Assembly: GCA_012799255.1 (NCBI GenBank)
Contig: JAAZLQ010000069.1
Coordinates: 1 to 5,251, forward strand
DNA: 5,251 bases
Direction of reading: 5' to 3'
Source: Bacillota bacterium
Lineage (GTDB): Bacteria; Bacillota_G; Limnochordia; DTU010
Both the position numbers and the translations under genes were made by a program. The notes under the pieces were generated by a model, which was not told the DNA's origin, did no database searches, and saw only the letters and a program-made list of their open reading frames with translations. Below are positions 1 through 4,859 of this stretch, piece by piece. Position 1 is the first letter of the stretch, and each line of letters opens with the position of its first letter.

Positions 1-321
1 AACTGATGGTTCATCAGTTTCAACTGCATCGTTTAGAGATTTCATAGTGGCTCTAATCCTAGTATGTAACTCTTTCTCGGGCATATCACGCAAAATGGCA
101 TTGTCCAATGTACCATTACTAGTTAGTATTCCTTGCCCTGTAGTAGGTATTCCTTTACCGTTCCAAAGTTCGGCTGATGCATCATATCTTGCCCCCTCTG
201 GTGGATTGTTTGCTGAATACTGGTAATCCACTGCAAATACGGGTAAAGTAACTATCACAATTAATGAGAGCATGAGCATTAAGAGTCTTGCCGTAAATTT
301 ACGATTGTTCAATATCCTCAT
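1..321 (-). CDS. Exported protein of unknown function, C-terminus outside the window
   Basis: The reading frame starts at ATG 321 and stays open to the left edge, giving 107 residues without a stop, so the gene is partial. Residues 1-30 form a clear Sec signal peptide: a basic start (MRILNNRKFTARLL), a hydrophobic core rich in Leu, Met, Ile and Val, and a likely signal peptidase I site after PVFA at residue 30. The mature start (VDYQYS...) is polar with no second membrane segment so far, so a secreted or wall-associated product is likely. The start is fixed by an AAAGGAG ribosome-binding site at 330-336, eight bases upstream. This SD overlaps the TAA stop of the YdjM-like gene, which implies translational coupling in the same operon. 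I do not recognise the family. Existence of the gene is well supported; function is unknown. Confidence 0.85.
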   Translation of the reverse strand, partial: MRILNNRKFTARLLMLMLSLIVIVTLPVFAVDYQYSANNPPEGARYDASAELWNGKGIPTTGQGILTSNGTLDNAILRDMPEKELHTRIRATMKSLNDAVETDEPSV

Positions 322-329
322 ATTTATTA

Positions 330-336
330 CTCCTTT
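330..336 (-). promoter_or_regulatory. Ribosome-binding site of the exported protein gene, overlapping the upstream stop codon
   Basis: AAAGGAG on the minus strand, eight bases before ATG 321. It shares two bases with the stop codon (335-337) of the YdjM-like gene, an arrangement typical of coupled translation. Confidence 0.8.
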
Positions 337-928
337 ATAAAATACTTGTCAGTACTAATACTGAGTCCTTTATCAGATTAAACGAGTCAAACGCCCCGTA
401 TATACAAAGTCCTATACATAAAACCCTCACCCATCGTTCCATTGTTGAGCCTGTAACGATTGCTATCTTTTTAGGTACAAATCGAATTATTTTGTTAGGT
501 ATTAAATGTACCCCCCTCGGGTTGAAACTGTCTAAAATCAGATGCGATAAAATACCCTGTTGTAGTCCACACAGTATCCAAAATAATGCCTCAGAGGATA
601 CCCCTGTTAAACCTGTTTGCAACAACATTAGTATTGGTATTAAGAGAGGTATTAATGTAATAGTGTAACAGTGAGTCTGCCAACTCCTATGCTTACAACC
701 TAGCAACCAAAACAGTCTGTTTAAAGTACTTCTCCAAAGTGAGTTTTTCTTCTTTATTTGTTCCCAACCTAAGTCTAAATCGGGAATTTCAGCACCAATT
801 TTAGCAAATACCACAGTGACACCCAGTGCAAATACATAAGCCAACTCACTGTCTACATAATTATGGATGTAAGGTGTCGTTAGTATAGCTGTTGCAACAC
901 CACCAACTTTATGTGTCTTTAATAACAT
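335..928 (-). CDS. YdjM-family (DUF457-type) integral membrane protein, putative metal-dependent hydrolase
   Basis: This 197-aa membrane protein carries the motif series of the YdjM / LexA-binding inner-membrane putative hydrolase family (Pfam PF04307). They are an N-terminal His in LLKTHKVGG (H6), PDLD at 49-52, HRSWQTH at 80-86 (family form HRG-x-TH), and SHLILDSFNPRGVHLIPN at 128-145 (family form SH-x-x-x-D-x-x-TP-x-G-V). The conserved His and Asp residues are the presumed metal ligands. Hydrophobic segments lie at about 26-46, 87-104, 113-133 and 166-181, and the length fits the family. The true substrate is unknown even in characterised members. The E. coli member is SOS-regulated, but I see no LexA box here. 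Start ATG 928 follows a G-rich SD (GGGGGA, 937-941 region) eight bases away. It is fourth in the operon, 29 nt after the HU-like gene. Family call is strong; activity is inferred. Confidence 0.88.
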   Translation of the reverse strand: MLLKTHKVGGVATAILTTPYIHNYVDSELAYVFALGVTVVFAKIGAEIPDLDLGWEQIKKKNSLWRSTLNRLFWLLGCKHRSWQTHCYTITLIPLLIPILMLLQTGLTGVSSEALFWILCGLQQGILSHLILDSFNPRGVHLIPNKIIRFVPKKIAIVTGSTMERWVRVLCIGLCIYGAFDSFNLIKDSVLVLTSIL

Positions 929-957
929 TTAGTAATCCCCCGACAAATTAAGTCAAA

Positions 958-1242
958 TCATTTTATTTCATAATTGTTTATTTGAGATATTTCTTTGTTT
1001 ATGCTTGTAGACGCTCTTGCACGAACCCTATACACTGTGTTTCCACCTGTGTCCTCAGTCTGAACTGGTCGTAAAGTCACCAAGTTTGATATGTTTACGC
1101 TTTGACCGTTTAATAATTCTTCTTTTAGCGACAAGTGATACTCTTGTATTATCCTGTCCACCATCGCCTTGGATACCCCTAGTTTGTTGGCTATTGATGT
1201 AACTCTGTCTCTTTTGTTAAAGTAAAAATATGCTCCATCCAT
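958..1242 (-). CDS. Small HU/IHF-fold DNA-binding protein
   Basis: The 94-aa product looks like a divergent HU/IHF-family protein. Residues 14-46 match the HU helical half (VTSIANKLGVSKAMVDRII..., then an amphipathic helix ending in LLNG). The typical turn into the beta sheet follows, with GQSVNISNLVTLRPV at 46-60 corresponding to HU G-E-x-V-x-L-x-G-F-G-x-F. The basic strand VYRVRARAS at 70-78 would be part of the DNA-binding arm. The HU arm-tip signature (R-x-G-x-N-P-x-T-G) is missing and the arm region is short, so DNA bending may differ from classical HU. An in-frame TTG at 1257 is less likely: ATG 1242 has a GAGGTGG SD six bases upstream, and the SD would fall inside the longer form. It starts one base after the upstream stop, a strong sign of coupling. 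Its role in nucleoid packing or gene control on this element is inference. Confidence 0.8.
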   Translation of the reverse strand: MDGAYFYFNKRDRVTSIANKLGVSKAMVDRIIQEYHLSLKEELLNGQSVNISNLVTLRPVQTEDTGGNTVYRVRARASTSINKEISQINNYEIK

Positions 1243-1243
1243 G

Positions 1244-1561
1244 TTAATCCACCTCAATTACCCTTTGTTTTATCATGTATTCCGTTGTGCTTGTAGGAAC
1301 AACCTCATACAAGTCTTTTAAGTCTTGCATTACTGATATAAATTCTTGTTGGTAATCTGGTGCTACAGTAATTACTAAATAACTAATCTCATTGTTTATG
1401 TCTCTGCTGAATTCATCTTCTAATAGAGCCATAGTCTGCTTGCGTAATACAGGTATCATTGCTTTCTTGGCAAGTTGTTTCTGTCTAGCCTTTTCTATTA
1501 ACCTACTTTCCCTACGGTCAGACAAAACTCGTCTAGTCTCATTAAACAGTTTTAATTCCAT
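1244..1561 (-). CDS. Small charged cytoplasmic protein of unknown function
   Basis: This 105-aa protein has no signal peptide or membrane segment. The N-terminal half (about 5-55) is rich in Arg, Lys and Glu and looks helical (NETRRVLSDRRESRLIEKAR...), possibly a coiled coil or nucleic-acid-binding helix. The C-terminal half (about 58-104) alternates hydrophobic strands (ISYLVITVAPDY, VVPTSTTEYMIKQRVIEV) with a helix (QQEFISVMQDLKDLY), suggesting a small alpha/beta domain. I do not recognise the family. ATG 1561 follows an AGGGTG SD (1567-1572) with a five-base spacer; that SD overlaps the stop of the membrane-protein gene. The next gene (HU-like) starts one base after its stop. The tight packing on both sides supports a real gene co-translated with its neighbours. 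Confidence 0.82.
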   Translation of the reverse strand: MELKLFNETRRVLSDRRESRLIEKARQKQLAKKAMIPVLRKQTMALLEDEFSRDINNEISYLVITVAPDYQQEFISVMQDLKDLYEVVPTSTTEYMIKQRVIEVD

Positions 1562-1570
1562 AATTTCACC

Positions 1571-2347
1571 CTATTGTATAAAGTTAAAAACTTGTGGTAG
1601 TGAGTTTACACCCTTCATTGAGAAGTTAACAATTAATTCTGCAAGTAATCCACCAACTAAATAAGGTAAACCGCTGATTAAAATTAGTGGTATTGCAGTA
1701 CATAATACTAACTCGACAGTCTTTCTCTTGAAATAGGCTACTAACACCATTTTTCTTTTAGGTTTTGCAGATGATGGTGCTTGTTGGAAACCAATACTTG
1801 CAGTCATAGTTGGAGTTACGGAGTTAAATGCTTCTTCCATCGAGTCTCTCGCTGCGTCTGAAATCCATTGTCTGTCAGAGCGATACTGTGTGTTGTTGCT
1901 TATTCCACTGCCAAACATATGTCTACCAAAGCCACTGCCGTATCCACCGTATCCACCCATTCCTTGACCAAAAGGTGATGTATACCCTCCTGTTGTCATC
2001 ATGTTACTTGGGGAACTACCATTCCCGTATTCAGGGTATAGATACTTTCTTAGGGGTGGTATCAGTATGTAAATCATGTCTGGTATTACAAATGCTAGTA
2101 CAATAAGCCATACTATCACTAGTCCAAAGGAAATAATCTTACCCACCACATCGCTAACTCGTTGTAGCTTACTCTTTGCCTCAGCTAAGTTGATATTCTC
2201 AGTACCTAAGTCTTTGATAATGTCTGCGTTACTTGAAGTATTTTGTTGCATTAATGCATCCGCTAGTCCACTGTCATCCGCAAAAGCTATGACTGGTGTT
2301 AGCAACATGATACTTAAAAGTAACAATGCAAATATTCTTTTAAACAT
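1571..2347 (-). CDS. Gly-rich membrane protein with signal peptide, function unknown
   Basis: The 258-aa product starts with a Sec signal peptide (MFKRIFALLLLSIMLLTPVIAFA, cleavage likely after residue 23). A short polar mature start follows, then a long hydrophobic segment at about 68-97 (VVGKIISFGLVIVWLIVLAF...). A Gly/Tyr/Phe/Met-rich low-complexity stretch spans 119-150, a polar region 150-195, a basic patch KPKRK at 195-199, and a second hydrophobic region at about 211-242 that may be a membrane hairpin. This plan would suit a small envelope-complex subunit, for example of a secretion or conjugation machine, but no family motif supports that. I chose ATG 2347 over the in-frame GTG 2362 because an AGAGGTG SD lies at 2353-2359, five bases before the ATG and inside the longer form. 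It is first in the five-gene operon, and its SD lies within a large inverted repeat. Confidence 0.85.
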   Translation of the reverse strand: MFKRIFALLLLSIMLLTPVIAFADDSGLADALMQQNTSSNADIIKDLGTENINLAEAKSKLQRVSDVVGKIISFGLVIVWLIVLAFVIPDMIYILIPPLRKYLYPEYGNGSSPSNMMTTGGYTSPFGQGMGGYGGYGSGFGRHMFGSGISNNTQYRSDRQWISDAARDSMEEAFNSVTPTMTASIGFQQAPSSAKPKRKMVLVAYFKRKTVELVLCTAIPLILISGLPYLVGGLLAELIVNFSMKGVNSLPQVFNFIQ

Positions 2348-2350
2348 AAA

Positions 2351-2403
2351 AACACCTCTCACATTTACTTTATATTAATAATTAAGTAAAAGTGAGAGAT
2401 GCC
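2351..2403 (-). promoter_or_regulatory. Long RNA hairpin that would bury the SD of the operon's first gene
   Basis: Arms 2356-2370 and 2384-2398 are inverted repeats matching at 14 of 15 positions, around a 13-nt AT-rich loop (2371-2383). In the minus-strand RNA, G-U pairs extend the stem to 2351 and 2403: 19 of 20 positions pair, three of them wobble, with one U-U mismatch. The AGAGGUG SD (2353-2359) lies wholly in the 3' arm, five bases before AUG 2347. The stem is followed by a short U run (five Us including its last two bases), so a weak terminator or attenuator is the alternative. The pairing is seen directly; the regulatory effect is inferred. Confidence 0.7.
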
Positions 2404-2420
2404 ATATTGATTGTGTATAA

Positions 2421-2437
2421 AACAATTTTAAATTGTT
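2421..2437. repeat. 17-bp AT-rich palindrome (candidate operator)
   Basis: AACAATTT and AAATTGTT are perfect 8-bp inverted arms around one central base (2429). With such a short centre it is more likely a dimeric protein-binding site in DNA than an RNA hairpin. It lies between the DnaX-type gene and the membrane-protein operon, upstream of the RBS hairpin, and resembles the shorter palindrome at 4759-4773. Confidence 0.5.
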
Positions 2438-2453
2438 ACCCCGAATTACCCCG
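2436..2453. repeat. Two tandem TTACCCCG repeats with 10-bp period
   Basis: TTACCCCG occurs at 2436-2443 and again at 2446-2453, reading CGGGGTAA twice on the minus strand. The 10-bp step puts both copies on the same face of the helix. The first copy abuts and slightly overlaps the 17-bp palindrome. Two copies are too few to call an iteron array; a regulator site is possible. Confidence 0.45.
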
Positions 2454-2463
2454 CTTTGTTTGG

Positions 2464-3717
2464 TTAGTCTACACTCTTTATTGTACCAAAAAGACTATCT
2501 AGGTCTTCCAAAGCAATGGGTTTTGTTAAATCTACTTTTTCTTCAGATTTTGGAGTGTGCTTTTCCTTGTAAGCCTTAATTGACTTGCTGACTTCATCAC
2601 TCTTCTCTAGTTTAGTACTCGCAACGATGTCTTGAGTATTTGCATATCCCATATACTTCAACCCGAATAATAGTAATTTCAATTCACCAGATAGTCGTAA
2701 GCTATTGATTTCGCTTATCATATAGAATATGTCAATAAATTTTTCAACAGGTATTTTTCCAAATACAGACTTGTATAATTGCAATTCCCCTGTTGATAAG
2801 TCTGGTAGTGCATTGTTAATAGCATACAGAGCATTTTTAAACAATACTGCTAGATAGTCGAAGTACTTTGCATGGTCGGTTAAACCATATATCCATTCCA
2901 AGTAATCTCCAAGTCTCTTCCTGTCAAGCATAGTGAAAACATTAAATAGTTTTTCTTCACTTTCTAAATTTAGTATTCTTACAACTGCTTCAGTATCAGC
3001 AACACCAGCCTCGCTTATAACTTGCTCTAACTTGTTTAATGAAGTTCTTACAATGTTATCCGATGCTCTTACTATTTGTCGTAAAGCACTCTTACTAAAG
3101 TCTACCCCTTCCTGTTGACAGATGTAAGCCAAACGGTCTACTATTTCACTTGCCTTTGGTTGTGATACATGGTACTGGGGTGCACACCTACTTTGAATTG
3201 TATCCTTTATCTTTTCCTTTTCAGTAGTACACAGTATAATAACTAGATGCGATGGTGGCTCTTCAAGTACCTTCAAAAGTCTTTGCTGTGCTCCCTCTTT
3301 AGCCATATGTGCCTCGTCTATAATTAAAACAGTATAATCCGATAGTGTAGACGGATATCTACATTCCTCAAGTATATTATCCATGTCATTTTTACTATCA
3401 TCCTTTGTAGCATCCACTTCACGAACCTCATAGTTAAATTCACCTGTCTCAATGAAAGTATCAATAGACTGGCATGACGGACACTCGCCACAAGGTCCAT
3501 GTATTGTAGGATTGTTGCAATTGTAGATTTTTGCAAGTATTCTAGCAATAGATGTCTTTCCACATCCAAATACCCCATGTATCAAATATGCCTGTGGAAG
3601 TCTCATTCCTTTGTACTTGCGTTCGCAAATTGTGCGTAAAGACTCAACCACAGACTTGTTACCTATAATATCATCAACAGTCTTAGACCTATACTTCCGT
3701 GATAGCTGAATATCCAA
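2464..3717 (-). CDS. dnaX-like: DNA polymerase III gamma/tau-type clamp-loader ATPase (DnaX-like)
   Basis: The 417-aa product is a DnaX-family AAA+ subunit, which helps load the sliding clamp at primer junctions using ATP. In order: the N-terminal signature SRKYRSKTVDDIIGN (6-20), Walker A GVFGCGKT (48-55), a four-Cys zinc module (C67, C76, C79, C82), Walker B VLIIDEAH (130-137), a sensor-1 region ILCTTEKEK (161-169), the SRC arginine-finger motif (176-178) and a divergent sensor 2 (IVRTSLNKLEQ, R224). All main catalytic residues are present. A helical collar-like region spans about 255-360, then a charged tail ends in DLDSLFGTI. The length is close to E. coli gamma and lacks long tau domains. 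The start is TTG 3717: an in-frame stop lies at 3736-3738 and the next ATG (codon 38) would delete the conserved N-terminus. A GGGGATGGTG purine-rich stretch upstream serves as SD. It probably acts in the element's own replisome or replaces the host subunit. Confidence 0.93.
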   Translation of the reverse strand: MDIQLSRKYRSKTVDDIIGNKSVVESLRTICERKYKGMRLPQAYLIHGVFGCGKTSIARILAKIYNCNNPTIHGPCGECPSCQSIDTFIETGEFNYEVREVDATKDDSKNDMDNILEECRYPSTLSDYTVLIIDEAHMAKEGAQQRLLKVLEEPPSHLVIILCTTEKEKIKDTIQSRCAPQYHVSQPKASEIVDRLAYICQQEGVDFSKSALRQIVRASDNIVRTSLNKLEQVISEAGVADTEAVVRILNLESEEKLFNVFTMLDRKRLGDYLEWIYGLTDHAKYFDYLAVLFKNALYAINNALPDLSTGELQLYKSVFGKIPVEKFIDIFYMISEINSLRLSGELKLLLFGLKYMGYANTQDIVASTKLEKSDEVSKSIKAYKEKHTPKSEEKVDLTKPIALEDLDSLFGTIKSVD

Positions 3718-3736
3718 AGTTACACCATCCCCTACT

Positions 3737-3769
3737 TATGTATATAAATCAAATTTTTCAATATACATA
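3737..3769. repeat. 9-bp perfect inverted repeat upstream of the DnaX-like gene
   Basis: TATGTATAT (3737-3745) and ATATACATA (3761-3769) are perfect inverted arms separated by 15 nt, so the arm centres are 24 bp apart. They lie 20-52 bases upstream of the TTG start, where a leader or operator would be. A dimer-binding site or weak AU-rich hairpin is possible. Confidence 0.5.
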
Positions 3770-3793
3770 CTACCGAATCCAACCATACAATAA

Positions 3794-3822
3794 AACATAC
3801 CTATTACAGACTATTGTCTGAA
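3794..3822 (-). promoter_or_regulatory. Weak candidate promoter for the DnaX-like gene
   Basis: Minus-strand TTCAGA (3817-3822) and TATGTT (3794-3799) are separated by exactly 17 nt; each matches the sigma-A consensus at four of six positions. It sits just after the terminator of the preceding gene, where a new promoter would be needed. A CAGAC/GTCTG inverted repeat (3807-3820) overlaps the -35 box and spacer. Support is weak. Confidence 0.25.
3807..3820. repeat. Short inverted repeat CAGAC-TATT-GTCTG
   Basis: Five-base perfect arms (3807-3811 and 3816-3820) flank a four-base centre. It lies in the gap before the DnaX-like gene and overlaps the candidate promoter, so it could be an operator half-site pair. 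Short enough to occur by chance. Confidence 0.3.
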
Positions 3823-3835
3823 TGTTATTGGAAGT

Positions 3836-3867
3836 AAAAAAAAACAGGACACCATGTGGTATCCTGT
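3836..3867 (-). terminator. Intrinsic terminator of the 256-aa protein gene
   Basis: Arms 3844-3853 and 3858-3867 form a 10-bp stem (ACAGGATACC with GGTGTCCTGT in the RNA sense, one G-U pair) and a 4-nt loop. On the minus strand it runs into nine Ts (3836-3844). It lies 31 bases past the stop codon. The plus strand also has a short T run after the stem, so it may work weakly in both directions, although no plus-strand gene is present. Confidence 0.92.
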
Positions 3868-3898
3868 CTTTTTGTGGTTATGTGTTGGTTTAACCCTA

Positions 3899-4669
3899 TT
3901 AACCTTGTGCCTTTTTCTTTGCTTGGTAAAGAGCGAAAAGTCCAGCTGCGAGGTTCTTCTGTCTCTCTGCATCCTTTGCCTTTCTTCCACCAGTTCCGAG
4001 TGCACGAACTCCAGTCTTGCGAACATAAAGGAATCCAAAGTCAGCCTCATATTCGGGAAGTACTTTACACTTGCGTACACCATCAACCTCTTCAACAGTA
4101 TCGATTGTTACACTGTTGGCTTTTACGGCTTGCTTTTTGGTGTCATTCAGCAATGGAGTGAATTCACCCTTGGACTTATTGTAACGAACAGTAAGTCTAG
4201 AGTTTGTTGCCATACCACCCATTTCTGGTCTTGAGAAGAATTCACCAGTTTCCTGTCTGGTTAGGACAAACTCGGTGTTAGCAGGTACATTAATGAGATC
4301 GCCATTAGCCTTTGCAATTCCCTCAAGAGGAATGTCTGCCATAAAGACATAACCAACAATTGCAGGTTCGAATGACTCAACCTTGTTAATTACGGTACGC
4401 TCCATGAACTTGTTGGCTGTTAAAGCCCTAACTCTGGTTACGTGTTCTGACCAAATACCTTCAAGAGCTTTTTGCTCTTCTGTAAGCTGTGAGCGTATCG
4501 TTGCACCCTCAGCTGCGAGTTTGTCGGAAGGTCTTAAAGGTTTTGTCGCTTTTGGAGCTATGTCAGGAGTTGCTCCCTCTGACTGTTTTGGATCTGATGT
4601 CTTAGCGATTTTTGGAGCTTTTACTGCATCCAGACTTGGTTTCTTGTTCTTCTTGTCCACGATTGGCAT
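3899..4669 (-). CDS. Lysine-rich soluble protein of unknown function, probably abundant
   Basis: The 256-aa product has no signal peptide or membrane segment. Residues 1-50 form a flexible tail rich in Lys, Pro and Ala (MPIVDKKNKKPSLDAVKAPK...). Residues 60-95 are probably helical. Residues 100-220 look like a beta-rich globular domain (AIVGYVFMADIPLEGI, EFVLTRQETGEFFSRPEMGG, SRLTVRYNKSKGEF, DFGFLYVRKTG). The C-terminus (226-256) is a basic Lys/Ala/Arg helix ending KKKAQG. Basic tails at both ends suggest nucleic-acid binding, but no family motif proves it. ATG 4669 is preferred over in-frame TTG 4687 because AAAGGGG (4678-4684) is eight bases before it. The gene has its own promoter and terminator and looks less AT-rich than its neighbours, which fits high expression. 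A DNA-coating, nucleoid or single-strand-binding role for this element is a guess. Confidence 0.85.
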   Translation of the reverse strand: MPIVDKKNKKPSLDAVKAPKIAKTSDPKQSEGATPDIAPKATKPLRPSDKLAAEGATIRSQLTEEQKALEGIWSEHVTRVRALTANKFMERTVINKVESFEPAIVGYVFMADIPLEGIAKANGDLINVPANTEFVLTRQETGEFFSRPEMGGMATNSRLTVRYNKSKGEFTPLLNDTKKQAVKANSVTIDTVEEVDGVRKCKVLPEYEADFGFLYVRKTGVRALGTGGRKAKDAERQKNLAAGLFALYQAKKKAQG

Positions 4670-4677
4670 AATGTTTT

Positions 4678-4684
4678 CCCCTTT
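4678..4684 (-). promoter_or_regulatory. Strong ribosome-binding site deciding the ATG 4669 start
   Basis: AAAGGGG on the minus strand, with an eight-base spacer to ATG 4669. Its position rules against the in-frame TTG at 4687, which would place the SD inside the coding region. Confidence 0.75.
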
Positions 4685-4758
4685 CAATTAATAATAGGAT
4701 AGTTTTTATATTTTAAAGTATTACCATGATGTGATGTCTTAAGTAGCTAATAATGTTT

Positions 4759-4773
4759 GAATTTTGAAAATTC
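4759..4773. repeat. 15-bp AT palindrome in the leader (candidate operator)
   Basis: GAATTTT and AAAATTC are perfect 7-bp arms around one central base (4766). It lies about 35-50 bases downstream of the predicted transcription start of the 256-aa gene. The one-base centre favours a protein-binding DNA site over an RNA hairpin. It shares an AATTTT-N-AAATT-like core with the palindrome at 2421-2437. Confidence 0.45.
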
Positions 4774-4785
4774 GGGATTTTGTAA

Positions 4786-4799
4786 GGTGGTTTCCCACC
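4786..4799 (-). promoter_or_regulatory. GAAA-tetraloop hairpin near the 5' end of the leader RNA
   Basis: The minus-strand RNA reads GGUGG-GAAA-CCACC, a 5-bp GC-rich stem closed by a GNRA tetraloop, starting about eight bases from the predicted 5' end. It could protect the transcript from decay or be part of a larger leader fold. No known riboswitch class is recognisable. Confidence 0.5.
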
Positions 4800-4813
4800 C
4801 AACCCTTGCTACT

Positions 4814-4842
4814 AGTATACACTAACCCACAACAAATTGCAA
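4814..4842 (-). promoter_or_regulatory. Sigma-A-type promoter of the 256-aa protein gene
   Basis: The -35 box TTGCAA (4837-4842) and -10 box TATACT (4814-4819) lie on the minus strand with an exact 17-nt spacer. The -10 matches the consensus at five of six positions and the -35 at four of six. The predicted start is near 4807, giving a leader of about 138 nt before ATG 4669. It follows directly after the stop of the upstream gene. Confidence 0.75.
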
Positions 4843-4859
4843 GCAGTATTCACAACTTT

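Noticed and set aside
1392..2378. Plus-strand frames opposite the membrane and small charged protein genes (1392-1664, 1828-2106, 2076-2378)
   Set aside because: They are antisense to genes with good SDs and a signal peptide, overlap each other, and show no protein-like features.
2536..2541. Possible dnaX-type frameshift site (run of five As near the end of the clamp-loader gene)
   Set aside because: The run reads GAA AAA GTA in frame, which does not give the A-AAA-AAG heptamer in the right phase, and no stem-loop is evident just after it.
3324..3578. Minus-strand frame within the DnaX-like gene
   Set aside because: It lies in another frame fully inside a gene with conserved AAA+ motifs and has no independent start signal.
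3854..4234. Open frames on the plus strand opposite the 256-aa gene (also at 3856-4161 and 4383-4691)
   Set aside because: They are antisense shadows of a well-supported gene, lack ribosome-binding sites, and two of them start inside the terminator hairpin. Their products have odd, Cys/Leu/Ser-rich composition.
4716..4730. Four-codon frame (Met-Val-Ile-Leu-stop) in the leader of the 256-aa gene as a regulatory leader peptide
   Set aside because: It has no SD and no run of regulatory codons; too short to support.
4794..4828. G-quadruplex on the minus strand (GGG runs at 4794-4796, 4798-4800, 4803-4805, 4826-4828)
   Set aside because: Only three runs are close together; the fourth is about 20 nt away and upstream of the predicted transcript start. 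Hairpin pairing of the same bases seems more likely.
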